A DNA stretch of 64,000 nt from Citrobacter sp. On2M (GCF_018035235.1 NZ_WPCV01000004.1:186001-250000), one strand, 5' to 3'; counted from the stretch's first letter, positions 45,201-56,346 are shown. Notes: a model not told the origin generated them from the sequence alone. Translations and numbers: made by a program.

Positions 45201-46065
45201 GGGTAATCCTCTGTAGGGCTGATGGTCAATAAGTGAAAATTGTTTTCTAATATTTAGAACATGGAGTGCGACAACCTTTTAATAGGGTTGGAGTTTCTGT
45301 GGAAGCGGAAAAGGAAGCAATTGATCTATTTTCAAAATATCCTGCGCAAAATGATTGTTATATTTATTGGTTATAAAATGTCATTAAAATCAATGTGTTG
45401 TTTTTGTTTCTTGTTTCTTTTTTTAATTTGTTAGGGAAATGAGTAATAAATGACTTGCCATGTTTGTGATCGAAATCTTATTTTGTTGCGATGCTCATTC
45501 ATGCGACGCTTTTTATAATTTCAAAAATTATTTCTGCTAAATAACTTGTGAACGGCATAACGGTTTTTTATTTTTTAATCTTATATGGCACAATTATCTT
45601 TTGTTAAATTTAAGATAAAAATGATAATGAATTGTTTGTATCAGATTTAATCTTATGTCACATAAAAAAGAGGGAGCAGGTACGATAACTTTCAGTGATG
45701 AGTGAAGCGAAGCGCCAACTTTCTGCGGTAAAACCTAAAATGCAATGAGGCGGTCAATGTCAGGCTCTTTCGCTTCTGATTGAGATAGTTACATTACGGT
45801 GTTAATCATAAGTAAAATTAAAATGAAAAAATTGTATGAAATAAATATTCACTGACTTGCTAAACAAAAAACTGTGAGCTACCCAGCAATAGTGACTCTT
45901 TATCTGTTGGCAAATTTGTCCGTCTGGCCGGTTAAAAGATCGTGTACATTTAAATAAATATCCTATCATTTGTAGTAACGGCAATTACTCATTGAAAAAC
46001 ATGTCGTTAACATGTTGTTTACTAGTCACCTGACTGCTAAACACTATTAACATTGGTTTTGGAAA

Positions 46066-46079
46066 TTGATTTAAATCAA
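46066..46079 (+). promoter_or_regulatory. FNR site upstream of cydA (perfect match)
   Basis: TTGAT-TTAA-ATCAA matches the FNR consensus TTGAT-N4-ATCAA at all ten bases. In E. coli, FNR and ArcA act together on cydA to limit it to microaerobic conditions. Confidence 0.8.
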
Positions 46080-46162
46080 TGTTTAAAACTTGGTAAACGA
46101 TCTCAAAAGAGGTTAAATTGCTGCAGATCAAATTGGTCTGAAAGTGGTAAATTAGCTATAAA

Positions 46163-46176
46163 TTGATCACTATCGA
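46163..46176 (+). promoter_or_regulatory. Second FNR-like site upstream of cydA
   Basis: TTGAT-CACT-ATCGA matches nine of ten FNR positions, 97 bases downstream of the first. Two FNR sites are known in the E. coli cydA promoter. Confidence 0.65.
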
Positions 46177-46418
46177 AAAATGCAAATTTACCTCGATAAA
46201 AACCTGTTTATTGTAAGGATTTTACGGCGTAATATAATTGCGGGATCAATTTGAGTGTTTTATTAACATGTTTGTAACCTATCGTCATTGTCCTTTCTTC
46301 AAACGAGAAGAAAGAGCTGCGGCGGAGGGGAGCAGATAAATTTGTATTGGGGCATGCGTGTGACCCTTTCTAACGGGGTTCACTCTCGGAGTCTTCATGC
46401 GATGAGCAAGGAGTCATG

Positions 46419-47987
46419 ATGTTAGATATAGTCGAACTGTCGCGCTTACAGTTTGCCTTGACCGCGATGTACCACTTCCTGTTTGTGCCACTGACGCTTG
46501 GTATGGCGTTCTTGTTGGCCATCATGGAAACGGTCTACGTCCTTTCCGGCAAACAGATTTATAAAGATATGACCAAGTTCTGGGGCAAGTTGTTTGGTAT
46601 CAACTTCGCTCTGGGTGTGGCAACCGGTCTGACCATGGAGTTCCAGTTCGGGACTAACTGGTCTTACTATTCCCACTATGTAGGGGATATTTTCGGTGCG
46701 CCGCTGGCGATCGAAGGTTTGATGGCCTTCTTCCTCGAATCCACCTTTGTAGGTCTGTTCTTCTTCGGCTGGGACCGTTTGGGTAAAGTCCAGCATATGT
46801 GCGTCACCTGGCTGGTGGCTTTAGGTTCAAACCTGTCCGCACTGTGGATTCTGGTTGCGAACGGCTGGATGCAAAACCCAATCGCCGCGGATTTCAACTT
46901 TGAAACCATGCGCATGGAGATGCTGAGCTTCTCTGAACTGGTGCTCAACCCGGTAGCACAGGTGAAATTTGTTCACACTGTCGCCTCTGGTTATGTAACT
47001 GGCGCGATGTTCATCCTTGGCATTAGTGCGTATTACATGCTGAAAGGCCGCGACTTCGCTTTCGCAAAACGCTCATTCGCGATTGCTGCCAGCTTCGGTA
47101 TGGCTGCTGTACTTTCTGTTATCGTTCTGGGTGATGAGTCCGGATACGAAATGGGTGACGTACAGAAAACCAAACTGGCTGCGATCGAAGCCGAGTGGGA
47201 AACTCAACCTGCTCCTGCTGCGTTTACTTTGTTCGGTATTCCCGATCAGGATAAACAAGAAAACAAATTTGCGATTCAAATTCCTTATGCGCTGGGCATC
47301 ATTGCCACCCGCTCTGTTGATACACCGGTCATTGGTCTGAAAGACCTGATGGTGCAACACGAAGAGCGCATCCGTAACGGTATGAAAGCCTATCAGTTGC
47401 TGGAAGAACTGCGTGCTGGTAGTACCGATCAGGCCGTTCGCGACCAGTTCAACAGTATGAAGAAAGACCTGGGTTATGGTCTGCTGCTGAAACGCTATAC
47501 CGATAAAGTCACCGACGCGACGGAAGCGCAAATTCAGCAGGCAACAAAAGATTCTATCCCACGTGTTGCACCGCTTTACTTCGCTTTCCGTATCATGGTG
47601 GCGTGCGGCTTCTTGCTGCTGGCAATTATTGCGTTGTCCTTCTGGAGCGTAATTCGTAACCGTATCGGTGAGAAAAAATGGCTGCTGCGTGCGGCGCTTT
47701 ACGGTATTCCACTGCCGTGGATTGCTGTAGAAGCAGGTTGGTTTGTTGCCGAATATGGTCGTCAGCCATGGGCGATCGGTGAGGTGTTACCAACGGCGGT
47801 TGCAAACTCATCGTTAACAGTAGGTGACCTATTGTTCTCCATGATCCTGATTTGTGGCCTGTATACCCTGTTCCTGGTGGCAGAATTGTTCTTAATGTTC
47901 AAGTTTGCACGCCTCGGCCCAAGCAGCCTGAAAACCGGTCGCTATCACTTTGAGCAGTCCAATGTGACTTCTCAGCCGGCACGCTAA
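46419..47987 (+). CDS. cydA: Cytochrome bd-I ubiquinol oxidase subunit I
   Basis: A 522-residue haem subunit of the high-affinity quinol oxidase. His19 in LTAMYHFLF is the haem b595 ligand, and a second His is in [12 protein letters not shown] for haem b558. The Q-loop (about 250-380) carries the quinol-binding region. Length and sequence match E. coli closely. I chose the second ATG (46419): AAGGAG then lies five bases before it, and the E. coli protein starts [13 protein letters not shown]. It is followed by cydB after 15 bases. Confidence 0.98.
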   Translation: MLDIVELSRLQFALTAMYHFLFVPLTLGMAFLLAIMETVYVLSGKQIYKDMTKFWGKLFGINFALGVATGLTMEFQFGTNWSYYSHYVGDIFGAPLAIEGLMAFFLESTFVGLFFFGWDRLGKVQHMCVTWLVALGSNLSALWILVANGWMQNPIAADFNFETMRMEMLSFSELVLNPVAQVKFVHTVASGYVTGAMFILGISAYYMLKGRDFAFAKRSFAIAASFGMAAVLSVIVLGDESGYEMGDVQKTKLAAIEAEWETQPAPAAFTLFGIPDQDKQENKFAIQIPYALGIIATRSVDTPVIGLKDLMVQHEERIRNGMKAYQLLEELRAGSTDQAVRDQFNSMKKDLGYGLLLKRYTDKVTDATEAQIQQATKDSIPRVAPLYFAFRIMVACGFLLLAIIALSFWSVIRNRIGEKKWLLRAALYGIPLPWIAVEAGWFVAEYGRQPWAIGEVLPTAVANSSLTVGDLLFSMILICGLYTLFLVAELFLMFKFARLGPSSLKTGRYHFEQSNVTSQPAR

Positions 47988-48002
47988 GACAGGAGTCGTC
48001 AA

Positions 48003-49142
48003 ATGATCGATTATGAAGTATTGCGTTTTGTCTGGTGGCTGCTGGTCGGCATTCTGCTGATTGGTTTTGCGGTCACTGATGGCTTCGACATGGGGGTGGG
48101 CATGCTCACCCGTTTCCTCGGTCGTAATGATACCGAGCGTCGAATTATGATTAACTCCATCGCCCCGCACTGGGATGGTAACCAGGTGTGGTTGATCACC
48201 GCGGGTGGCGCATTGTTCGCTGCCTGGCCGATGGTGTATGCCGCTGCATTCTCCGGTTTCTATGTGGCGATGGTTCTGGTGCTGGCGTCCTTGTTCTTTC
48301 GTCCGGTCGGTTTTGATTACCGTTCCAAGATTGAAGACACTCGTTGGCGTAACATGTGGGACTGGGGCATCTTTATTGGTAGCTTCGTTCCACCGTTGGT
48401 GATTGGTGTGGCGTTCGGTAACCTGCTGCAAGGGGTTCCGTTCCACATTGATGAGTACCTGCGCCTTTACTACACAGGTAACTTCTTCCAGTTGCTGAAT
48501 CCGTTTGGTCTGCTGGCGGGTGTTGTGAGCGTTGGGATGATCATCACCCAGGGCGCGACCTATCTGCAGATGCGTACTGTGGGTGAGTTACATCTGCGTA
48601 CCCGCACCACCGCTCAGGTAGCGGCGCTGGTGACTCTGGTCTGCTTCGCGCTGGCGGGTGTATGGGTGATGTACGGTATTGACGGTTATGTTGTGACTTC
48701 TGCAGTTGATCATCATGCGGCGTCTAACCCGCTGACCAAAGAAGTCGCGCGTGAAGCAGGCGCATGGTTGGTGAACTTTAATAATGCACCGATCCTGTGG
48801 TTGATTCCGGCACTGGGTGTGGTTCTGCCGCTGTTGACTATCCTGACCTCTCGTATGGAGAAAGGGGCATGGGCGTTCGTCTTCTCCTCATTGACGTTAG
48901 CCTGCATCATCCTGACTGCTGGTATTGCAATGTTCCCGTTTGTGATGCCATCCAGCACCATGATGAACGCGAGTCTGACCATGTGGGATGCAACGTCCAG
49001 CCAGCTGACGCTGAACGTGATGACCTATGTGGCATGTGTGTTCGTGCCAATTATTCTCCTCTACACCACATGGTGCTACTGGAAGATGTTTGGTCGTATC
49101 ACCAAAGAAGATATTGAACGTAACACACACTCTCTGTACTAA
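48003..49142 (+). CDS. cydB: Cytochrome bd-I ubiquinol oxidase subunit II
   Basis: A 379-residue membrane subunit with eight to nine helices. It starts IDYEVLRFVWWLLVG and includes TDGFDMGVGMLTRFLGR (about 21-37), with conserved Asp/Glu residues for proton access, and NAPILWLIPALGVVLPLL. It stabilises the haem-bearing CydA and lines the proton/oxygen channels. GGAGTCGTCAA precedes ATG 48003. cydX follows after 14 bases. Confidence 0.98.
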   Translation: MIDYEVLRFVWWLLVGILLIGFAVTDGFDMGVGMLTRFLGRNDTERRIMINSIAPHWDGNQVWLITAGGALFAAWPMVYAAAFSGFYVAMVLVLASLFFRPVGFDYRSKIEDTRWRNMWDWGIFIGSFVPPLVIGVAFGNLLQGVPFHIDEYLRLYYTGNFFQLLNPFGLLAGVVSVGMIITQGATYLQMRTVGELHLRTRTTAQVAALVTLVCFALAGVWVMYGIDGYVVTSAVDHHAASNPLTKEVAREAGAWLVNFNNAPILWLIPALGVVLPLLTILTSRMEKGAWAFVFSSLTLACIILTAGIAMFPFVMPSSTMMNASLTMWDATSSQLTLNVMTYVACVFVPIILLYTTWCYWKMFGRITKEDIERNTHSLY

Positions 49143-49156
49143 GTAAGGAGCTTAAA

Positions 49157-49270
49157 ATGTGGTATTTCGCATGGATTTTGGGAACGCTTCTTGCCTGTGC
49201 ATTTGGGATAATCACAGCGCTGGCGCTTGAGCACGTTGAATCAGGCAAGGCCGGACAAGAAGATAGCTGA
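49157..49270 (+). CDS. cydX: Cytochrome bd-I accessory subunit CydX
   Basis: A 37-residue single-helix protein, MWYFAWILGTLLACAFG then IITALALEHVESGKAG. It matches E. coli CydX, which binds CydA and stabilises haems b558/b595. TAAGGAG precedes the ATG. The stop overlaps the ybgE ATG (TGATG), so they are coupled. Confidence 0.95.
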   Translation: MWYFAWILGTLLACAFGIITALALEHVESGKAGQEDS

Positions 49271-49563
49271 TGACCAACATTATCGCGATAGTATATGCGG
49301 TAATGGACAAGCGCCCCTTGCGGGCGCTTTCCTTTGTGCTGGCAATCGTGTTGGCCGGCTGCATATTCTGGGAACCGTCACGTTTCGCGGCCAAAACCAG
49401 TACGCTTGAAATCTGGCATGGCTTTCTGCTGATGTGGGCGGTCTGCGCAGGCATCATTCATGGCGTTGGCTTTCGTCCTCGCGCCGTACACTGGCAGGGC
49501 ATCTTCTGCCCGCTGATCGCAGATATCGTCCTCGTGGTTGGTCTGATTTTCTTCTTCTTTTGA
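49270..49563 (+). CDS. ybgE: Cyd operon protein YbgE
   Basis: A 97-residue membrane protein with three hydrophobic segments (ALSFVLAIVLAGCIFW; WHGFLLMWAVCAGIIHGVGF; LIADIVLVVGLIFFFF). It is the fourth gene of the cyd operon in enterics and its function is unknown; a role in bd oxidase assembly is commonly supposed. It overlaps cydX by one base and ends at a terminator about 20 bases downstream. Confidence 0.93.
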   Translation: MTNIIAIVYAVMDKRPLRALSFVLAIVLAGCIFWEPSRFAAKTSTLEIWHGFLLMWAVCAGIIHGVGFRPRAVHWQGIFCPLIADIVLVVGLIFFFF

Positions 49564-49584
49564 ATAAGAAACATCCTTAAATAT

Positions 49585-49614
49585 TTATGGGCTTGCATAA
49601 GCCCATAATTTTTT
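49585..49614 (+). terminator. cyd operon terminator
   Basis: TTATGGGCTT-GCAT-AAGCCCATAA (49585-49608) is followed by TTTTTT, 22 bases after the ybgE stop. Readthrough to the tol genes may still occur, since the tol operon follows in the same direction. Confidence 0.85.
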
Positions 49615-49836
49615 ACTCTCCGTTTACTTTCCCCCATTCCAAAGCACCATTCCCGCGCGTATAGTAGCGAAGTTTGAAAGCACTAACCTAATTGCATTAC
49701 CGGGATGTAAAGTGAAGACAGCGCGATATACAACGACATTCTTGATGCATCGCGGCGGCAAGAACGCGAGTCACCAGGGGCTTACAAAGTTAAGCGACCG
49801 GTGTGAGTGGGCAAAGCCAACAAAGAGGCAGTAAGA

Positions 49837-50930
<1,094 letters not shown>

Positions 50931-50933
50931 ACC

Positions 50934-51362
50934 ATGGCCAGAACGCGTGGACGAGGTCGTCGCGAACTTAAGTCCGAAATCAATATTGTCCCGCTGCTCG
51001 ACGTACTGCTGGTGCTGTTGCTGATCTTTATGGCAACCGCGCCGATCATTACGCAGAGTGTGGAAGTTGACCTGCCGGATGCGACCGAATCGCAAGCCGT
51101 CAGCAGTAACGACGAGCCACCGGTCATTATTGAAGTTTCCGGTATTGGGCAATACAGCGTGGTCGTTGAGAAAGACAGGATGGATCAACTGCCGCCGGAG
51201 CAGGTTATCGCGGAAGCGAAAAGCCGCCTGCAGACCAATCCGAAAACAGTATTTTTAATCGGTGGTGCGAAAGACGTGCCTTATGATGAAATAATTAAAG
51301 CGCTGAACTTGTTACACAGTGCAGGCGTAAAATCGGTTGGCCTGATGACGCAGCCAATCTGA
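50934..51362 (+). CDS. tolR: Tol-Pal motor subunit TolR
   Basis: A 142-residue ExbD/MotB-like protein. A short cytoplasmic N-terminus (ARTRGRGRRELKSEIN) leads to one membrane helix, IVPLLDVLLVLLLIFMATAPI, whose Asp in PLLDVLL is the proton-carrying residue. The periplasmic domain follows and ends GVKSVGLMTQPI. It works with TolQ and TolA. GTAAACC precedes the ATG, 3 bases after tolQ. Confidence 0.97.
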   Translation: MARTRGRGRRELKSEINIVPLLDVLLVLLLIFMATAPIITQSVEVDLPDATESQAVSSNDEPPVIIEVSGIGQYSVVVEKDRMDQLPPEQVIAEAKSRLQTNPKTVFLIGGAKDVPYDEIIKALNLLHSAGVKSVGLMTQPI

Positions 51363-51425
51363 TGACTGCATATTGCTGGCTTGAAAGATAGCGCGTAACA
51401 GGCGAACAGTTTTTGGGAACCGAGA

Positions 51426-52682
51426 GTGTCAAAGGCAACCGAACAAAACGACAAGCTCAAAAGGGCGATAATTATTTCAGCGGTGCTGCATGTCATTTTA
51501 TTTGCAGCGCTGATCTGGAGTTCGTTCGATGAGCACATTGATGCTTCAGCCGGCGGCGGCGGCGGTTCGTCTATCGACGCCGTTATGGTCGATCCTGGTG
51601 CCGTTGTTCAACAGTACGATCGCCAGCAGCAACAGCAGGCAAGTGCGAAACGTGCAGAAGAACAGCGCGAAAAACAGGCGCAACAGCAAGCAGAGGAACT
51701 TCGTGAGAAGCAAGCTGCTGAGCAAGAACGACTGAAGCAACTGGAAAAAGAACGTTTAGCTGCGCAGGAAAAAGTGCGCGAGCAGGCGGAACAGCAGAAG
51801 CAAGCAGAGGCCGCCGCCGCGAAAGCGCAAGAACAACAGAAACAGGCTGAAGAGGCTGCGGCGAAGGCTGCTGCAGACGCGAAGGCCAAGGCTGATGCTC
51901 AGGCGAAACAAGCGGCAGATGCCGCGAAGAAAGCTGCTGCGGACGCACAGAAAAAAGCTGAGGCAGAAGCCGCTAAAGCCGCTGCTGATGCGAAGAAAGC
52001 TGCCGAAGCACAAGCTGCTAAGGCTGCCGCAGATGCTGCGAAGAAAGCGCAGGCTGAAGCCGCTAAGCAAGCAGCAGCCGAGAAAGCTGCCGCTGAGAAA
52101 GCAGAAAAAGCCGCCGCCGCGAAAGCAGCCGCTGCTGAAAAGGCTGCCGCTGACAAAAAAGCAGCTGCTGAAAAAGCTGCGGCAGATAAAAAGGCTGCAG
52201 CTGAGAAAGCCGCTGCCGATAAGAAAGCTGCAGCAGATAAAGCTGCTGCTGCGAAAAAGGCTGCCGCCGAAAAAGCCGCCGCAGCATCTGGCGTTGACGA
52301 CTTGTTGGGCGACCTAAGCTCCGGTAAGAATGCACCGAAATCGGGTGGTGGAGCGAAAGGAAACGGCCAACCGGCGAAAGATAGTGGTACAAGTGGTGCA
52401 AATGGCGGTGCATCTGGCGCTGATATCAGTGCTTACGCATCTCAAATTCGTAATGCGATTCAGAGCCGTCTGTATGGTGCCGATTTGTATGCGGGAAAAT
52501 CCTGCGTATTACATATCAAGTTAGCGCCTGATGGTCTGTTACTGGATGTGACCGAAGAGGGCGGGGATCCGGCATTGTGCCAGGCTGCGCTGACGGCTGC
52601 GAAAACAGCCAGAATTCCTAAACCGCCTAGCCAGGCTGTTTATGAAAAAGTAAAAGATGCCAAACTGGACTTTAAACTGTAA
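51426..52682 (+). CDS. tolA: TolA, periplasm-spanning protein
   Basis: A 418-residue protein with an N-terminal membrane anchor (RAIIISAVLHVILFAALIWS, with the conserved SAVLHV His). A long Ala/Lys/Glu/Gln-rich helical rod lies at about 60-285, and a C-terminal domain (about 320-418) binds TolB, phage and colicins. The rod is made of KKAAAEKAAAD-type repeats, visible as near-direct repeats in the DNA around 52130-52290; these can vary in copy number. It starts at GTG 51426, 63 bases after tolR, preceded by GGGAACCGAGAG. It is three residues shorter than I recall for E. coli, in the repeat zone. Confidence 0.97.
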   Translation: MSKATEQNDKLKRAIIISAVLHVILFAALIWSSFDEHIDASAGGGGGSSIDAVMVDPGAVVQQYDRQQQQQASAKRAEEQREKQAQQQAEELREKQAAEQERLKQLEKERLAAQEKVREQAEQQKQAEAAAAKAQEQQKQAEEAAAKAAADAKAKADAQAKQAADAAKKAAADAQKKAEAEAAKAAADAKKAAEAQAAKAAADAAKKAQAEAAKQAAAEKAAAEKAEKAAAAKAAAAEKAAADKKAAAEKAAADKKAAAEKAAADKKAAADKAAAAKKAAAEKAAAASGVDDLLGDLSSGKNAPKSGGGAKGNGQPAKDSGTSGANGGASGADISAYASQIRNAIQSRLYGADLYAGKSCVLHIKLAPDGLLLDVTEEGGDPALCQAALTAAKTARIPKPPSQAVYEKVKDAKLDFKL

Positions 52683-52810
52683 TAACGACCCCTGAGAAAT
52701 CGGGGGAAACGGTCTAAGGTTGAGACAGTGTTCTGGTAGTTTTGTGTATTTGAGTTTGTTAACATTCTGCTAAATTATCGTGGGCTTTCCGTCCAGATAA
52801 GGGAGATATG

Positions 52811-54103
52811 ATGAAGCAGGCATTACGAGTTGCATTTGGTTTTCTGATGCTGTGGGCAGCGGTGCTGCACGCAGAAGTACGTATCGAGATCACCCAAGGG
52901 GTGGACTCGGCACGCCCGATTGGTGTTGTCCCCTTCCAGTGGGCAGGACCGGGTGCTGCACCTGAAGATATCGGTGGTATCGTGGGTGCTGACCTGCGAA
53001 ACAGCGGTAAATTTAACCCATTAGACCGTTCTCGCCTGCCGCAGCAGCCGGGTACCGCGCAGGAAGTTCAACCTGCCGCATGGTCTGCTCTGGGTATTGA
53101 TGCCGTAGTGGTTGGCCAGGTCACACCGAATCCAGATGGTTCCTACAGTGTTGCTTATCAACTGGTTGATACCGGTGGCGCACCGGGTACCGTACTGGCA
53201 CAGAACACGTATAAAGTGAACAAGCAGTGGTTGCGTTACGCAGGCCATACCGCAAGTGACGAAGTGTTTGAAAAACTGACCGGTATTAAAGGTGCATTCC
53301 GTACCCGTATCGCTTATGTTGTTCAGACTAACGGCGGTCAGTTCCCGTACGAGTTACGCGTGTCCGACTACGATGGCTACAACCAGTTTGTGGTACACCG
53401 TTCTCCGCAACCGCTGATGTCTCCGGCGTGGTCTCCGGACGGTTCAAAACTGGCGTACGTAACCTTCGAGAGCGGTCGTTCTGCACTGGTTATTCAGACA
53501 TTGTCTAATGGCGCAGTTCGTCAGGTAGCGTCGTTCCCACGTCACAACGGTGCACCTGCGTTTTCTCCGGATGGCAGCAAACTGGCGTTTGCCCTGTCTA
53601 AAACCGGTAGCCTGAACTTGTATGTCATGGACATTGGTTCCGGTCAGATTCGTCAGGTGACGGATGGTCGCAGCAACAACACGGAACCGACCTGGTTCCC
53701 GGACAGCCAAAACCTGGCCTTTACGTCTGACCAGGCTGGTCGTCCGCAGGTATACAAAGTTAACGTTAACGGCGGTGCTCCGCAGCGTATTACCTGGGAA
53801 GGTTCGCAAAACCAGGATGCGGATGTGAGCAGCGACGGTAAATTTATGGTAATGGTAAGCTCGGCAAATGGTCAGCAGCACATTGCCAAACAAGATCTGG
53901 TAGCGGGTGGCGTACAAGTTCTGTCGTCAACGTTCCTGGACGAAACGCCAAGTCTGGCACCTAACGGCACTATGGTAATCTACAGCTCTTCTCAGGGGAT
54001 GGGATCCGTGCTGAATTTGGTTTCTACAGATGGGCGTTTCAAAGCGCGTCTTCCGGCAACTGATGGTCAGGTAAAATTCCCTGCCTGGTCGCCGTATCTG
54101 TGA
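52811..54103 (+). CDS. tolB: TolB, periplasmic beta-propeller protein
   Basis: A 430-residue periplasmic protein. Residues 1-21 are a signal peptide ([17 protein letters not shown], cleavage before EVRIE). An N-terminal alpha/beta domain is followed by a six-bladed propeller with repeated [31 protein letters not shown] motifs. It binds Pal, releasing it from peptidoglycan, and contacts TolA. The start is the second of two adjacent ATGs (52811), as in E. coli. Confidence 0.97.
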   Translation: MKQALRVAFGFLMLWAAVLHAEVRIEITQGVDSARPIGVVPFQWAGPGAAPEDIGGIVGADLRNSGKFNPLDRSRLPQQPGTAQEVQPAAWSALGIDAVVVGQVTPNPDGSYSVAYQLVDTGGAPGTVLAQNTYKVNKQWLRYAGHTASDEVFEKLTGIKGAFRTRIAYVVQTNGGQFPYELRVSDYDGYNQFVVHRSPQPLMSPAWSPDGSKLAYVTFESGRSALVIQTLSNGAVRQVASFPRHNGAPAFSPDGSKLAFALSKTGSLNLYVMDIGSGQIRQVTDGRSNNTEPTWFPDSQNLAFTSDQAGRPQVYKVNVNGGAPQRITWEGSQNQDADVSSDGKFMVMVSSANGQQHIAKQDLVAGGVQVLSSTFLDETPSLAPNGTMVIYSSSQGMGSVLNLVSTDGRFKARLPATDGQVKFPAWSPYL

Positions 54104-54113
54104 TAATAAATAA

Positions 54114-54656
<543 letters not shown>

Positions 54657-54665
54657 GAGAATTGC

Positions 54666-55454
54666 ATGAGCAGTAACTTCAGACATCACGTGTTGAGTCT
54701 GTCGTTACTGGTTGGCATAGCGGCCCCTTGGGCCGCTTTTGCTCAGGCGCCAATCAGTAGTGTCGGCTCAGGCTCGGTCGAAGACCGTGTCACTCAACTC
54801 GAGCGTATTTCTAACGCTCACAGTCAGCTTTTAACCCAACTCCAGCAACAACTCTCCGATAATCAGTCCGATATTGATTCCCTGCGCGGTCAAATTCAGG
54901 AAAATCAGTACCAGCTGAATCAGGTTGTTGAGCGCCAGAAGCAAATATTGCTGCAGATGAATAATCTTGGCAGCGGTAGCGCGCCTGCTGCGCAATCTGC
55001 AGGTGGCGATCAGAGTGGGGCGGCAACCCCAGCACCTGATGCAGGCGCTGCGACAACGTCAGGGGCGCCCGCGCAAACTGGCGATGCGAATACCGATTAC
55101 AATGCGGCAATTGCTCTGGTGCAGGATAAATCTCGCCAGGATGACGCGATTGAAGCATTTCAGAACTTCATCAAAAAATACCCGGACTCAACTTACCTGC
55201 CCAATGCGAATTATTGGCTGGGTCAGTTGAATTACAATAAGGGTAAAAAAGATGATGCAGCGTTCTATTTTGCTTCGGTAGTAAAAAACTTCCCGAAATC
55301 ACCGAAGGCTGCAGACGCGATGTACAAAGTCGGCGTCATCATGCAGGACAAAGGTGACACAGCAAAAGCTAAAGCGGTTTATCAGCAGGTTATCACTAAA
55401 TACCCTGGCACTGATGGCGCGAAACAAGCGCAAAAACGCCTTGGCGCGATGTAA
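54666..55454 (+). CDS. cpoB: Cell division coordinator CpoB (YbgF)
   Basis: A 262-residue periplasmic protein. A signal peptide of about 27 residues ends AAFAQ. A coiled coil (VEDRVTQLERISNAHSQLL to ERQKQILLQMN, about 38-100) mediates trimerisation. A Ser/Ala/Gly-rich linker and three TPR repeats follow (YNAAIALVQ; YPDSTYLPNANYWLGQL; FPKSPKAADAMYKVG). It links TolA to PBP1B at the septum. It starts 9 bases after pal. Confidence 0.96.
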   Translation: MSSNFRHHVLSLSLLVGIAAPWAAFAQAPISSVGSGSVEDRVTQLERISNAHSQLLTQLQQQLSDNQSDIDSLRGQIQENQYQLNQVVERQKQILLQMNNLGSGSAPAAQSAGGDQSGAATPAPDAGAATTSGAPAQTGDANTDYNAAIALVQDKSRQDDAIEAFQNFIKKYPDSTYLPNANYWLGQLNYNKGKKDDAAFYFASVVKNFPKSPKAADAMYKVGVIMQDKGDTAKAKAVYQQVITKYPGTDGAKQAQKRLGAM

Positions 55455-55540
55455 TGACCACCACGCGACCAGAAATCGTGTTATTTCTGGTCGTGTCGTG
55501 TGATTCCTAAGCAGTTGAGTTATTTACATCGAAATTTTTG

Positions 55541-55568
55541 TTGCGCTAAAATCTGAAATCAGTAATAT
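55541..55568 (+). promoter_or_regulatory. tRNA operon promoter
   Basis: TTGCGC (55541-55546) and TAATAT (55563-55568) are separated by 16 bases and followed by GCCGCCG, the GC-rich discriminator typical of stringently controlled stable-RNA promoters. It is about 50 bases before the first tRNA. Confidence 0.7.
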
Positions 55569-55618
55569 ATGCCGCCGTTGCCAAGGGATATCAAACAAAC
55601 CAAAAGCAGCGCAAAAGC

Positions 55619-55694
55619 GGGTCGTTAGCTCAGTTGGTAGAGCAGTTGACTTTTAATCAATTGGTCGCAGGTTCGAATCCTGCACGACCCACCA
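55619..55694 (+). tRNA. lysT: tRNA-Lys (UUU), copy 1
   Basis: A 76-base tRNA with encoded CCA. The acceptor GGGTCGT pairs with ACGACCC, the D arm is AGCTCAGTTGGTAGAGC, the anticodon is TTT in GACTTTTAATC, and the T arm is GCAGGTTCGAATCCTGC. The acceptor has T4-A69. Confidence 0.98.
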
Positions 55695-55719
55695 ATCGCT
55701 AAGGTGGAACGCGATTGTA

Positions 55720-55795
55720 AAACGTGAAGGATAACGTTGCGTAAGCAACGGCCCGTAGGGCGAGACGAAGTCAAGTCATCCTGCACGACCCACCA
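55720..55795 (+). repeat. tRNA-end repeat A after lysine tRNA 1
   Basis: The segment begins AACGTGAAGGATAACGTTGC, contains CGTAAGCAACGGCCCGTAGG and CGAGACGAAGTCAAG, and ends TCATCCTGCACGACCCACCA, a copy of the last ~17 bases of the preceding tRNA. It resembles the rtT repeats known in the E. coli tyrT operon. Confidence 0.75.
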
Positions 55796-55831
55796 CTAAC
55801 TCAGTTAGTAAGTAGTATCCAGCGTAGTATC

Positions 55832-55907
55832 GGGTGATTAGCTCAGCTGGGAGAGCACCTCCCTTACAAGGAGGGGGTCGGCGGTTCGATCCCGTCATCA
55901 CCCACCA
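55832..55907 (+). tRNA. valT: tRNA-Val (UAC)
   Basis: A 76-base tRNA with encoded CCA. Acceptor GGGTGAT/ATCACCC, D arm AGCTCAGCTGGGAGAGC, anticodon TAC in CCCTTACAAGG, T arm GGCGGTTCGATCCCGTC. It lies 3 bases before the next lysine tRNA. Confidence 0.98.
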
Positions 55908-55910
55908 CTC

Positions 55911-55986
55911 GGGGCGTTAGCTCAGTTGGTAGAGCAGTTGACTTTTAATCAATTGGTCGCAGGTTCGAATCCTGCACGCCCCACCA
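55911..55986 (+). tRNA. tRNA-Lys (UUU), copy 2
   Basis: A 76-base tRNA identical in the body to copy 1, but with GGGGCGT/ACGCCCC in the acceptor, a compensated 4:69 pair (G-C in place of T-A). Anticodon TTT and encoded CCA are present. Confidence 0.98.
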
Positions 55987-56010
55987 ACTTTAACATCGTA
56001 CTCAGATGTT

Positions 56011-56086
56011 AAACGTGAAGGATAACGTTGCGTAAGCAACGGCCCGTTAGGGCGAGACGAAGTCGAGTCATCCTGCACGCCCACCA
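56011..56086 (+). repeat. tRNA-end repeat B after lysine tRNA 2
   Basis: Almost identical to repeat A (AACGTGAAGGATAACGTTGC, CGTAAGCAACGGCCCGTTAG, CGAGACGAAGTCGAG) but ends CCTGCACGCCCACCA. The tRNA 3' copy follows the GC-type acceptor of the preceding tRNA, minus one C. Confidence 0.75.
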
Positions 56087-56130
56087 ATTTATTGGTGTTA
56101 CCGAGTAAAAATTTTCAGGTTATCCCGAGC

Positions 56131-56206
56131 GGGTCGTTAGCTCAGTTGGTAGAGCAGTTGACTTTTAATCAATTGGTCGCAGGTTCGAATCCTGCACGAC
56201 CCACCA
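56131..56206 (+). tRNA. tRNA-Lys (UUU), copy 3
   Basis: A 76-base tRNA identical to copy 1, with the GGGTCGT/ACGACCC acceptor, anticodon TTT and encoded CCA. Confidence 0.98.
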
Positions 56207-56238
56207 TCCTGAAAGTATAAAGAAGTAAACCCCATAAG

Positions 56239-56314
56239 GGGGCGTTAGCTCAGTTGGTAGAGCAGTTGACTTTTAATCAATTGGTCGCAGGTTCGAATCC
56301 TGCACGCCCCACCA
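56239..56314 (+). tRNA. tRNA-Lys (UUU), copy 4
   Basis: A 76-base tRNA identical to copy 2, with the GGGGCGT/ACGCCCC acceptor, anticodon TTT and encoded CCA. It is the last tRNA, followed 4 bases later by a terminator. Confidence 0.98.
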
Positions 56315-56318
56315 ATGT

Positions 56319-56346
56319 AAAAAAGCGCCCTAAAGGCGCTTTTTTG
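56319..56346 (+). terminator. tRNA operon terminator, first copy
   Basis: AAAAAAGCGCC-CTAAA-GGCGCTTTTTT just after the last tRNA. It is symmetrical and could act on both strands. A second copy lies downstream of repeat C. Confidence 0.9.

Larger units (their letters stand above)
45201..46418. promoter_or_regulatory. Gene-free divergent control region, mutS / cydA
   Basis: There are 1218 bases without a credible gene. The left third is extremely AT-rich and must carry the mut operon promoter; the right third carries two FNR-type sites and the cydA leader. A 60-codon minus-strand frame at 45802-45984 has no family features. No riboswitch or RNA gene was recognised. In E. coli K-12 this interval holds mngR-mngA-mngB, so the site has been exchanged between lineages. 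Confidence 0.6.

Noticed and set aside
45802-45984. A 60-codon minus-strand frame in the mutS-cydA gap
   Set aside because: No ribosome-binding site or family features, and a composition typical of random AT-rich sequence.
51640-52300. Direct repeats inside tolA as a possible mobile or satellite element
   Set aside because: They encode the normal Ala/Lys/Glu helical rod of TolA, present in all homologues.
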